This document shows positions 16,861 through 23,923 of a stretch of 34,254 nucleotides of DNA, piece by piece. This DNA is from Nanobdellota archaeon. Its GTDB lineage: Archaea; Nanobdellota; Nanobdellia; Woesearchaeales; GW2011-AR4. The stretch's first letter is position 1. Each line of letters opens with the position of its first letter. The stretch spans positions 1 to 34,254 of the forward strand of contig JADFLA010000009.1 of the NCBI GenBank assembly GCA_022564635.1, given 5' to 3'. The notes under the pieces are model-generated. The model did no database searches, was not told where the DNA came from, and worked only from the letters and a program-made list of their open reading frames with translations. Both the position numbers and the translations under genes were made by a program.

Positions 16861-16885
16861 CTGTTTCAAATTTATTTGGAACACG

Positions 16886-16977
16886 AGGAAATGCTTTGCA
16901 TTTCCTGTGTACCGAAAATCTTTGATTTTCTAGTACACTGAAAATCCCAACTAAATTCAATAAAATTTGGGATTTTC
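16886..16977. repeat. Three consecutive hairpins in the S19-L22 gap
   Basis: First: AGGAAATGC-TTT-GCATTTCCT (16886-16906). Second: GAAAATC-TTT-GATTTTC (16914-16930), itself framed by GTGTAC and GTACAC. Third: GAAAATCCCA (16940-16949) pairs with TGGGATTTTC (16968-16977). They fill one of the two wide gaps in an otherwise compact operon. Confidence 0.7.
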
Positions 16978-16980
16978 ATT

Positions 16981-17364
16981 TTATTTAACTGATAACGCAG
17001 CACTTGACCTTGTAGCACCTATTCCTGGTGCAGAGTGCTCTACCCTGTTTCTTGTCAAAACAAATTCTCCAAGATAATGCCCTATCATGTCCTCAACAAT
17101 TATTACTGGAATAAACTCTTTACCGCTATAGACTTTTATTTTTTTACCCACCATCTCTGGCAAGATTATTGCATCTCTGCAATGCGTCTCAATATTATTC
17201 TCATTTTTCTTTATTTTTTTGAGTAAAATTTTTTGCTGTTCAGTAAGGCCCCTTTTGATAGCCCTTCTTTGCCTCGATGGTAGAAGTTCAGCTACCTCAT
17301 TCAAGCTCAAATTTTTTAACTCTTCAAATGTTTTTCCCCTATAAGCGAATTCTTTCTTGACCAT
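16981..17364 (-). CDS. rps19: Ribosomal protein S19
   Basis: Small-subunit protein uS19 in the head of the 30S, 127 residues, normal archaeal length. Signatures: an [20 protein letters not shown] start, [10 protein letters not shown], and a C-terminal [20 protein letters not shown]. Begins 2 nt after L2. Confidence 0.96.
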   Translation of the reverse strand: MVKKEFAYRGKTFEELKNLSLNEVAELLPSRQRRAIKRGLTEQQKILLKKIKKNENNIETHCRDAIILPEMVGKKIKVYSGKEFIPVIIVEDMIGHYLGEFVLTRNRVEHSAPGIGATRSSAALSVK

Positions 17365-17366
17365 TT

Positions 17367-18077
17367 TTACCTTTTCTTCCCTGTTCTTTTAGGTGCAAGT
17401 TTTCCAACCTTCCTTCCTGGAGGAGCATTTCTTGAAGCTTGAGTAGGTCCGCCCTTTACTGATGAGCTTGAACCTCCAAACGGATGATCTACAGAATTCA
17501 TAGATGTTCCTGAGACTTGCGGCCACAATTTATTCTTAGCCCTCATAGCATAATATCTCTTTCCGGCCTTTAAAAACGGTTTATCCTTTCTTCCGCTCCC
17601 TGCAATCACACCAATTGTTGCCCTGCAGTCAGGCAAGAATGTTCTCCTTTTAGCAGACGGCATTTCCACAACAATCCCATCCTCCATCTTAGTAATTATT
17701 TTTGCAAAACCTCCTGATGACCTCACAAACTTACCACCATCTCCGGGAAATGATTCTATATTATATATAGCAATTCCCTCAGGTATATTCCTTAATATTG
17801 TTACATTCCCATTTTTTATTACAACACCTTTCCCCATCTCTACTTTATCTCCTACCCTTATTCCTTCTGGAGCCTGCATCAAAATCTCGATACCATTTTC
17901 ATACTCTATTTGCGCAAGAGGCGCGCTATGGCCTTGGGAGTGTATTAAATCAACTATTCTCCCGAATAAAGTACCTCCATGGTTAGCATATTTGCTTGTC
18001 CCTTTATACCTGAAACTAGGAGCCCTGTACCTAGGACTTCCTTTTCCCCTGGCCTGCTGTATCAAATTTTTACCCAT
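17367..18077 (-). CDS. rpl2: Ribosomal protein L2
   Basis: Large-subunit protein uL2, needed for subunit joining and peptidyl transfer. 236 residues. The archaeal [17 protein letters not shown] region and the [19 protein letters not shown] end are present. A strong GGAGG lies 9 nt before the ATG, suggesting that translation restarts on its own after the 140-nt gap to L23 rather than through coupling. Confidence 0.96.
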   Translation of the reverse strand: MGKNLIQQARGKGSPRYRAPSFRYKGTSKYANHGGTLFGRIVDLIHSQGHSAPLAQIEYENGIEILMQAPEGIRVGDKVEMGKGVVIKNGNVTILRNIPEGIAIYNIESFPGDGGKFVRSSGGFAKIITKMEDGIVVEMPSAKRRTFLPDCRATIGVIAGSGRKDKPFLKAGKRYYAMRAKNKLWPQVSGTSMNSVDHPFGGSSSSVKGGPTQASRNAPPGRKVGKLAPKRTGKKR

Positions 18078-18134
18078 TTAATTTTTCCTCCGAATTTTTT
18101 TTCAAATAGTTGTGTACCGTTTCTATCACGTGTC

Positions 18135-18165
18135 GGGTGAGCCCGAACCGCATGAAGTGTGACGC
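18135..18165. repeat. 31-nt dispersed repeat, copy A (L23-L2 gap)
   Basis: Matches 26597-26627 at 26 of 31 positions, and all five differences are transitions. It contains a small hairpin with a GAA loop (GCAT-GAA-GTGT here, GCAC-GAA-GTGC in the other copy) next to CGAACC. Both copies sit 50-60 nt from a perfect hairpin that spans the stop codon of the gene upstream on the minus strand. Confidence 0.6.
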
Positions 18166-18202
18166 TTTCTTATCACCATAATTGTGAGCTAATGGGGAGG
18201 TT

Positions 18203-18227
18203 ATTAATGTAGCGAATCTACATTAAT
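18203..18227 (-). repeat. 10-bp hairpin across the L23 stop codon
   Basis: ATTAATGTAG (18203-18212) pairs perfectly with CTACATTAAT (18218-18227), loop CGAAT. The L23 stop TAG and its last two codons form one arm. It could be a 3'-end or processing hairpin, or an inserted repeat that supplied the stop. Confidence 0.55.
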
Positions 18228-18475
18228 CCCAATTGAGTTGCTATGTCTATGGCAGGATTTTCATCTGAAAACCTTACATATGCTCTTTTCTCTCCTTTTC
18301 TAACATATGTCCTGACATTTTCAACTTTGACTTTGAACATTTCCTCTACTGCATTTTTCACCATCTTCTTATCCGCATCTATATCCACCACAAAAATCAA
18401 TTTGTTCTGGCTTTCCATAAGCCTTATTGATTTTTCCGTTGATAACGGATATTTGACAATCTTGTACGGGTCCAT
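18218..18475 (-). CDS. rpl23: Ribosomal protein L23
   Basis: Large-subunit protein uL23 at the tunnel exit, docking site for SRP and the translocon. 85 residues, normal. MDPYKIVKYPLSTEKSIRLM and NKLIFVVDIDADKKMVKNAV are typical. Starts 1 nt after the L4 stop. The last codons lie in a hairpin arm. Confidence 0.96.
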   Translation of the reverse strand: MDPYKIVKYPLSTEKSIRLMESQNKLIFVVDIDADKKMVKNAVEEMFKVKVENVRTYVRKGEKRAYVRFSDENPAIDIATQLGLM

Positions 18476-18476
18476 T

Positions 18477-19280
18477 TTATCTGAATAGTTTTTCTTTTTC
18501 TAAAACTTCTAAGGAACTTGCAGTCCATAACGTTAATCTTCCCGGAACCCCATTACCAAGTACTTCTACATTAAGATTTTTTACATTAACAACATCTATC
18601 CCGGGTATATTATCTGCAGCCTTTACTATGCCACTTTCTTTTGAAACAACAATCAAAGGCCCGTTTTTTGTTTTATATCTTCTTCCCCTTGACTTGCCTT
18701 TCCCAGCTCTAATATTCCTTTTACTTACCCTATCTAACTCTTTCTTGAGCTCAAAAGCCTTTAAAACTTCTATTAACTCTTTTGTCTTGCTTAGGTCTTC
18801 AAATTTCTTGTCCAGAATAAAAGGGTAATTCTCTGGTATTATGTGTCCCTTCTTTTTTACTAGATCGCTGTTAACTGAAGCTGCTATGCATATTCTTATT
18901 GCCTTTTTCCTTTCCTTTTTGTTTATCTTCTTACGTAATATTTTTTCTGATTTTGGAGGATGTGCTCTTCTTCCACCAACAGTATTTGGTGAGAAAGCCC
19001 CAACCCAGTACATTCTTGTCCCTCTCCTTGACAATATCTTTCTTGGTGTTCTTGCTATACCAAAACCATACATACCCCTATATTTTCTTCTTCTTTTTGA
19101 AATTTTTACAGACGCTCTTTTCCCAGCTTCTGGCATGGCCCCATACGGTTTCCGTTTATTGCTCCGTAGCACAAGAAAAGATCTCCTTACCAAATCTTCC
19201 CTTACGTCCTCATCAAACTGCACAGGTAAATCTACTTCCCCTACCTTATTCCTTGAAATATCCAAAATGTCTAGTTTCAT
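18477..19280 (-). CDS. rpl4: Ribosomal protein L4
   Basis: Large-subunit protein uL4, archaeal/eukaryotic form (267 residues). VQFDEDVREDLVRRSFLVLR, the long tunnel loop (KISKRRRKYRGMYGFGIART, then GGRRAHPPKSEKI) and the KGKSRGRRYKTKNGPLIVVS region are diagnostic. In other organisms L4 can repress its own operon; nothing here shows that directly. It starts 2 nt after L3. Confidence 0.96.
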   Translation of the reverse strand: MKLDILDISRNKVGEVDLPVQFDEDVREDLVRRSFLVLRSNKRKPYGAMPEAGKRASVKISKRRRKYRGMYGFGIARTPRKILSRRGTRMYWVGAFSPNTVGGRRAHPPKSEKILRKKINKKERKKAIRICIAASVNSDLVKKKGHIIPENYPFILDKKFEDLSKTKELIEVLKAFELKKELDRVSKRNIRAGKGKSRGRRYKTKNGPLIVVSKESGIVKAADNIPGIDVVNVKNLNVEVLGNGVPGRLTLWTASSLEVLEKEKLFR

Positions 19281-19282
19281 TT

Positions 19283-20263
19283 TTACACAGTTTGATCTAA
19301 GTTTATGTATTGTATGGCCGGAGCATCATTAGGCGCAATCTTATTGGGCCTAAGAGCCTCATTAAATCTTACCATTCTTTTTTTAGCTCCAATGACCGAA
19401 CCTTTAACAAGAATGTATTGGTTTTTGATAACACCATAATTTTCAAATCCGCCTTTACTGCTTATCTCATTTGCATTTCCAATTTTTAGAAGCCATTTAT
19501 TGAGTTCTGTTCTTACATGATAACCCATTTTTCCAGCTTTGGCTTGTCTCCACATAATATGTCCTTGTGCTTTCCAGCTTCCAAGACTTCCAACCCTCCT
19601 TTGACCCTTTTCCGATTTATGATGTTTTAATGAAATCCCAAACCTCTTTACAGGACCTTGTACCCCTTTACCCTTTGATACAGCATGTATATCCACTTGC
19701 TGTCCTTCCTTAAACACCTCAGAAATATTTATCTCCTTTCCAAGCTTGCTTTTTGCATAATTCAACTGCTCTTCTTTATTCCCGCCAACAGCAATCTCAA
19801 AAACTTCTGGTTTTTTCTTCCCAATACCAGTAAGACTTGGCATTGTATGAACTAATAACCTTACATAATCAAAATCTGCAGGAATATTCTTATTTTCATT
19901 ATTTTTCTTTTGTTTTGATAATATAATTGATCTTTTTAGTTCTTTATCAACACTTTCAGCAAATTGCTCAGAAATAAGTTTTGAACCGTTTATTGTATTT
20001 TTGTAAAATTTTATAGAAGCAGTTTTTAATGGCGGACATTCGATGATCGTAGCCGGACAAAAAATGTCCATGCCCTTTGTTATTGATGTTTTTCTGTTGT
20101 CATTAATCACCAGATGAGTCATGCCAACTTTGTAGCCAGCAAAACCAAGAGGCTTTGCTTCCTTTACTTTAGCCCAAGTCCTGACTCTAGTAAAAACTCT
20201 TTTTGACCTTTTCCTTGGCCAGTACTGCAAACTTCCACTTCTCGGTTTCCTTATTGTTGGCAT
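19283..20263 (-). CDS. rpl3: Ribosomal protein L3
   Basis: Large-subunit protein uL3, close to the peptidyl-transferase centre. 326 residues; the PTIRKPRSGSLQYWPRKRSK start and the KGKGVQGPVKRFGISLKHHK segment are archaeal signatures, with GWR-type GHIMWRQAKAGKMGYH near residue 235. First gene of the S10-spc series. There is no clear ribosome-binding site, and a structured leader of about 150 nt precedes it. Confidence 0.96.
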   Translation of the reverse strand: MPTIRKPRSGSLQYWPRKRSKRVFTRVRTWAKVKEAKPLGFAGYKVGMTHLVINDNRKTSITKGMDIFCPATIIECPPLKTASIKFYKNTINGSKLISEQFAESVDKELKRSIILSKQKKNNENKNIPADFDYVRLLVHTMPSLTGIGKKKPEVFEIAVGGNKEEQLNYAKSKLGKEINISEVFKEGQQVDIHAVSKGKGVQGPVKRFGISLKHHKSEKGQRRVGSLGSWKAQGHIMWRQAKAGKMGYHVRTELNKWLLKIGNANEISSKGGFENYGVIKNQYILVKGSVIGAKKRMVRFNEALRPNKIAPNDAPAIQYINLDQTV

Positions 20264-20430
20264 CTTTTTCTAATTTTGTAGCTCTAATCACCCTATGGCA
20301 TAGATAAATATGAATAAGACAAATTGTCTATGCAAAAAAACCTTTAATTGATATCCTTTTGTAGAAAACAGTCTTACAAACTGTACTGAAAAGGACATCT
20401 TTTCAGGCTGATTTTAAGAATTGGGGTTGA
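20264..20430 (-). promoter_or_regulatory. Structured 5' leader of the L3 operon
   Basis: Between the TATA box and the L3 ATG are about 165 nt with three hairpins in series. CTGAAAAG (20386-20393) pairs with CTTTTCAG (20399-20406). ACAGT (20368-20372) pairs with ACTGT (20380-20384). GCATAGA (20298-20304) pairs with TCTATGC (20327-20333). Most other promoters here give leaderless or very short leaders, so this one is a candidate for control of ribosomal-protein synthesis (inference). Confidence 0.45.
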
Positions 20431-20446
20431 GTTTTATTTATAAAGG
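20431..20446 (-). promoter_or_regulatory. Probable promoter (TATA box) of the ribosomal operon
   Basis: CCTTTATAAATAAAAC on the minus strand is the best TATA-like sequence between the primase and L3. Transcription would begin near 20405-20410. Confidence 0.5.
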
Positions 20447-20481
20447 TTTTGAAACATTTATGCTTTTTCCCTATATTTGTT

Positions 20482-21810
20482 TCAATTTTCCTTCTTAACA
20501 ACTTTTCTTGAAAAAAACGATTTCCTAATAGAATAACTCACAGGATTTTTTATTTTACTGCATAGATTATCTGGTTTGCAAACACCTATATCAACATAAT
20601 ACATCATGTTATTGCAATTTGCTGGCAATATTTTTTTCTTTTGAGTTTTATGATATCTTAATTGTCCTAGTAAATAGTTTTCTCTTAACGGTTCGTTATT
20701 TTTTTTATTCCATTCTTTTAAGTAGCTTTCAATTTCATCATAATTCCATCCTAAACTGGTTAAGAAATTGATTAAAATAAATAATGCTCTTTTTCTTCCA
20801 TCTACCAAGCCATTATTTATTAATTTTATACATGGTGGAAAGAATTGTTCTGGCATAGCATCTTTAATTTCATAATCTCTCTTAGCTTCAACACTTATCT
20901 CTTCTTCTCTATCAGAAGTAAAATCAAATGCCTGCATAATTAACTTTTTTGCTTCCCCTTTGACAACATTATTTCTATCCAAAAACATAAATTTAGAAAT
21001 TTTAATATTTTTAGGATCAGCATCTTCTTTTTTGAAATTTAAAATCTCTTCAGGATTTAATGGCAAAGAAACCAAGCTGGATTTTTCATGCAATGAGTAA
21101 GGCATCCTGTATAAATGCCTTGAGGAAATCAGAATTGTATCAATATTCAAAAAAGGCTCTGCATTTAATTTTGCGATATTGTCTCCAAGCTCATTTTTTT
21201 CATGATAGGTTATCTTATTAGGATTTTCCTTTGTCTTTTCCACAATCTTGGAAAAATCATTGTTCTCATATTGCATTATTTTTTCTCCCAATGGTTTTTT
21301 AATCAATTCTTTTATGTAAAATGCTACTTTTCTTGCAGCATCAGGAAAAACCATACTAGTTTTTTCATTCCTTATTGTTTCTGGAAAAGCCTCAAATGGA
21401 ATTCCTATATGAAATCCCTTATTCCCTGAGAATTTACACGAAACAGATTTTACATCGTTGAATTTTAATGCCTTTATTACCAAATCAGCTGCAATTTTTG
21501 AATATTCATAAAAACTGCAGTCAATATCAAGAACTAAATCCCAACCAATCCTCAAAGAATTCAATTCATGCTTTTTGATATTTGGACTTAATTGCAAAGG
21601 ATTGCTCCATAACTCCTCTGACGAATGGAAAGAAGTAGCTTTTTGCTTTGCCAGCTCCAAAATATCATTAGGATTATTAAGAACATCAGGTCTTGCACCA
21701 AATTTATCACGATATTGAACAGCAATTTCCTTATTCTCTGCAGCCTTAATTATTTCTTCCTGTATATCCCTTCTTTTATAATGGCTTAAAGTAACATTTA
21801 ATGGCAACAT
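20482..21810 (-). CDS. Single-chain DNA primase: PriS catalytic domain fused to PriL-type Fe-S domain
   Basis: Makes replication primers. Residues 1 to about 300 match archaeal PriS: KATSFHSSEELW (57-68), the catalytic DxD in LDID (D95, D97), SGNKGFH (128-134), then NID (D224) and RMPYSLHEKSSL (235-246). Residues about 318-430 resemble the C-terminal domain of the large subunit PriL: PPCIKLI (C327), RKRALFILINFL, then C399, C411 and C417, a plausible set of four ligands for the 4Fe-4S cluster. Most archaea encode these as two genes; the fused form is known from Nanoarchaeum. A TATA-like element 25-36 nt upstream suggests a leaderless mRNA. At 442 residues the PriL helical N-domain seems absent. 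Confidence 0.85.
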   Translation of the reverse strand: MLPLNVTLSHYKRRDIQEEIIKAAENKEIAVQYRDKFGARPDVLNNPNDILELAKQKATSFHSSEELWSNPLQLSPNIKKHELNSLRIGWDLVLDIDCSFYEYSKIAADLVIKALKFNDVKSVSCKFSGNKGFHIGIPFEAFPETIRNEKTSMVFPDAARKVAFYIKELIKKPLGEKIMQYENNDFSKIVEKTKENPNKITYHEKNELGDNIAKLNAEPFLNIDTILISSRHLYRMPYSLHEKSSLVSLPLNPEEILNFKKEDADPKNIKISKFMFLDRNNVVKGEAKKLIMQAFDFTSDREEEISVEAKRDYEIKDAMPEQFFPPCIKLINNGLVDGRKRALFILINFLTSLGWNYDEIESYLKEWNKKNNEPLRENYLLGQLRYHKTQKKKILPANCNNMMYYVDIGVCKPDNLCSKIKNPVSYSIRKSFFSRKVVKKEN

Positions 21811-21834
21811 ACTGGTTAAAGGTAGTCTTTTTCA

Positions 21835-21846
21835 GTATTTAATAAT
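21835..21846 (-). promoter_or_regulatory. TATA-like element of the primase gene
   Basis: ATTATTAAATAC on the minus strand, 25-36 nt before the primase ATG. Confidence 0.45.
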
Positions 21847-21865
21847 TACTCATTAAATCAAAAAT

Positions 21866-21875
21866 TTTAAATAAA
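21866..21875 (+). promoter_or_regulatory. TATA box of the Toprim gene
   Basis: TTTAAATAAA, 22-31 nt before the ATG at 21898, implying a leaderless transcript divergent from the primase gene. Confidence 0.5.
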
Positions 21876-21897
21876 ATTATCAATAATCATAAAATCA

Positions 21898-22350
21898 ATG
21901 AATATCGTAGAAAAAGAATTCTCTGAACATATTGATAAGATAAAACAATCTAATACATTGATCATTGTAGAAGGCAAAAAAGACAGAGCCGCATTAGAAA
22001 ATTTTGGCATAAAAAATATTTTAGAATTAAACAAAAAACCCATATTCGAAATAATTGAAAATATTTCTAATAATAATAAAAATTGCATAATCCTAACAGA
22101 TTTAGATAAGCAAGGCAAAAAGCTTTATGGTAAATTAAACTCTGGTCTGCAGCAATTTGGAGTTAAAATTGACAATAATTTCAGGGATTTTTTATTTAAA
22201 AACACAAAGTTGAGACAAATTGAAGGTTTAATAACATATATAGAAAATAATTATAATAAAACAATTAATATCCTCGAAAAGCGAAGCTTTTCGGGACGCC
22301 GAAAAAGCAAGATTTTTTCGAGCGAAAACAAAAGTTTAATTAATGACTAA
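21898..22350 (+). CDS. Small Toprim-domain protein (UPF0292-like)
   Basis: Toprim is the metal-binding fold of topoisomerases, DnaG primases and recombination proteins. Here it makes up nearly the whole protein: LIIVEGKKDRAAL (21-33, catalytic Glu25), GIKNILEL, and IILTDLDKQG with the DxD pair (D68, D70). Small archaeal Toprim proteins of this kind have no settled role. The last 25 or so residues (EKRSFSGRRKSKIFSSENKS) are read through two hairpins at 22275-22320 and look like acquired sequence, so the original end may have been near residue 126. Divergent from the primase; 17 nt before the thioredoxin-like gene. Confidence 0.75.
   Translation: MNIVEKEFSEHIDKIKQSNTLIIVEGKKDRAALENFGIKNILELNKKPIFEIIENISNNNKNCIILTDLDKQGKKLYGKLNSGLQQFGVKIDNNFRDFLFKNTKLRQIEGLITYIENNYNKTINILEKRSFSGRRKSKIFSSENKSLIND
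22275..22320. repeat. Double hairpin unit inside the end of the Toprim gene
   Basis: CGAAAAGC-GAA-GCTTTTCG (22275-22293), spacer GGGACGC, then a second hairpin beginning CGAAAAA (22300-22306) paired with the TTTTTCG end (22314-22320). It has the same layout as the unit at 4742-4785 but lies in a coding frame. GCGAAGC is an unusually stable DNA mini-hairpin sequence. Confidence 0.65.
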
Positions 22351-22367
22351 ATATTTCTAAAAGTATA

Positions 22368-22922
22368 ATGGTATTACTAAAATCACTAGAAAAACTAAAG
22401 ACAGGAGACAAAGCACCAGACTTTAATCTAAAAGGTATAGATGGAAAAACATACAGCTTAGCAGATTTTAAAGATGCAAAAGCATTATTAATTATTTTTA
22501 TGTGCAATCATTGCCCTTATGTTAAAGCCAAGCAGGAAACAATAAAAGATTTACAAGAAAAATACAAAGATAAAGGTCTAATTTTGGTTGGAATTAACTC
22601 AAATGAATCCGAAAACTATCCAGAAGACAGTTTCGATGGTATGATACAGACAGCAAAAGAAAAAAATTATAATTTTGTTTATTTACATGATGAAACCCAG
22701 GAAATTGCAAAAGCTTATGGCGCAAGTTGCACGCCAGATCCTTTCTTATTTGATGCTGAACAAAAACTAGTTTATCATGGAAGGCTTAATAATCAAATGG
22801 AACCAGATCAAGAACCAACAGAATTTGATATGGATGAAGCAATACAAGCAGTTCTAGAAGGAAAAAAACCAAAACACGAATTTCTTTATTCTATTGGATG
22901 TTCTATTAAATGGCGAAATTAA
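22368..22922 (+). CDS. Thioredoxin-fold (AhpC/TSA, redoxin) protein
   Basis: Predicted cytoplasmic thiol redox protein of 184 residues. LKTGDKAPDFNLKGIDGKTY opens the redoxin fold, and the active site is MCNHCPYVKAK near residue 45. The CxxC-type pair with a preceding Asn-His and a resolving Cys in GASCTPDPFLF is the pattern of the thioredoxin-like family ending SIGCSIKWK, matched here by YSIGCSIKWRN. No signal peptide. The stop codon lies inside a 10-bp hairpin. Substrate unknown. Confidence 0.88.
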   Translation: MVLLKSLEKLKTGDKAPDFNLKGIDGKTYSLADFKDAKALLIIFMCNHCPYVKAKQETIKDLQEKYKDKGLILVGINSNESENYPEDSFDGMIQTAKEKNYNFVYLHDETQEIAKAYGASCTPDPFLFDAEQKLVYHGRLNNQMEPDQEPTEFDMDEAIQAVLEGKKPKHEFLYSIGCSIKWRN

Positions 22923-22937
22923 ACTTCGTTTAATTTC
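22915..22937 (+). repeat. 10-bp hairpin across the stop of the thioredoxin-like gene
   Basis: GAAATTAAAC (22915-22924), loop TTC, GTTTAATTTC (22928-22937). The stop TAA is 22920-22922. It is followed by pyrimidine-rich sequence. A 3'-end function is possible. Confidence 0.55.
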
Positions 22938-23071
22938 TTCCTCCCCATTTGTTCTATACAACATTACTTTTCCCACCCCAACAAATACTATTGGCTTTAC
23001 ACAACCAATTATATATTAAAACATTAAATTTTTAAATGGAATTATATTATATCTCATAAGGTGGTTTTATA

Positions 23072-23923
23072 ATGATTAACCAATTAAAAACAGTGATTTT
23101 ACTTGGAGCCTTAACAGGATTATTGCTTTTTGTAGGCCAATTAGTAGGTGGTGCTAGCGGTTTAACAATAGCCTTCATATTTGCAATAGTAATGAATATT
23201 GGCTCTTATTGGTTCTCTGATAAAATAGTTCTGAAGATGTATAGGGCCAAGCAAATTAAAGAATTAGATAATCCTAGATTATACAAAATTGTAAGAGAAG
23301 TTGTACAAAAAGCAAACGTCCCAATGCCTAAGGTATATATTATCCCTAACGAATCTTTAAATGCCTTCGCGACTGGCAGAAATCCACAGCATGCGGCTGT
23401 AGCAGCAACAGAAGGAGTTCTTAGTTCCCTTAATGACGATGAACTTAAAGGAGTCATGGCTCATGAAATAGCTCATGTTAGGAATAGGGACATTCTAATC
23501 TCAAGCATTGCAGCTACAATTGCCGGTGTAATATCTTATGTTGCTTTTATGGCACAATGGGCAGCTATTTTCGGTGGATTCGGTGGAAGAGATAGTAGAG
23601 GAGGAGGAAATATAATAAGTTTAATTGTGCTAGCAGTAATAACCCCACTAATAGCAACGATAATACAATTAGCAATCTCTAGAAGCCGTGAATATCTTGC
23701 AGATGCAACTGGAGCAAAAATTATCCAAAATTCTTCAGGATTAGCAAGTGCATTAGAAAAATTAGAAGAAGGAGCAAAATCTCATCCAATGCGAAATGCA
23801 AACCGAGCAACAGCGCATATGTTTATTGTATCTCCATTAAGAGGAGGAAGTTTTCTTAAATTACTTTCCACACATCCACCGATGAAAATAAGAATTCAAA
23901 AATTAAATAATATGAAGTTTTAA
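23072..23923 (+). CDS. htpX: HtpX-type M48 membrane zinc protease
   Basis: Membrane-bound metalloprotease for quality control of membrane proteins. Two N-terminal membrane segments (residues about 7-25 and 30-48) are followed by the catalytic HEIAH at 131-135 (Glu132 catalytic), two further hydrophobic segments (about 143-165 and 182-203) and the third zinc ligand in SREYLADATGA (Glu207). The C-terminal STHPPMKIRIQKL is typical. 283 residues, full length. GGTGG lies 7 nt before the ATG. Its stop overlaps the convergent hef stop by 4 nt. Confidence 0.95.
   Translation: MINQLKTVILLGALTGLLLFVGQLVGGASGLTIAFIFAIVMNIGSYWFSDKIVLKMYRAKQIKELDNPRLYKIVREVVQKANVPMPKVYIIPNESLNAFATGRNPQHAAVAATEGVLSSLNDDELKGVMAHEIAHVRNRDILISSIAATIAGVISYVAFMAQWAAIFGGFGGRDSRGGGNIISLIVLAVITPLIATIIQLAISRSREYLADATGAKIIQNSSGLASALEKLEEGAKSHPMRNANRATAHMFIVSPLRGGSFLKLLSTHPPMKIRIQKLNNMKF

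Noticed and set aside
16861-16884. GTG start for L22 adding MFQINLKQ
   Set aside because: The extension derives from hairpin-flank sequence and archaeal L22 begins at the MRYNYS position.
16886-16977. CRISPR-like array
   Set aside because: The palindromes differ in sequence and spacing; there are no direct repeats with unique spacers here or elsewhere in the window.
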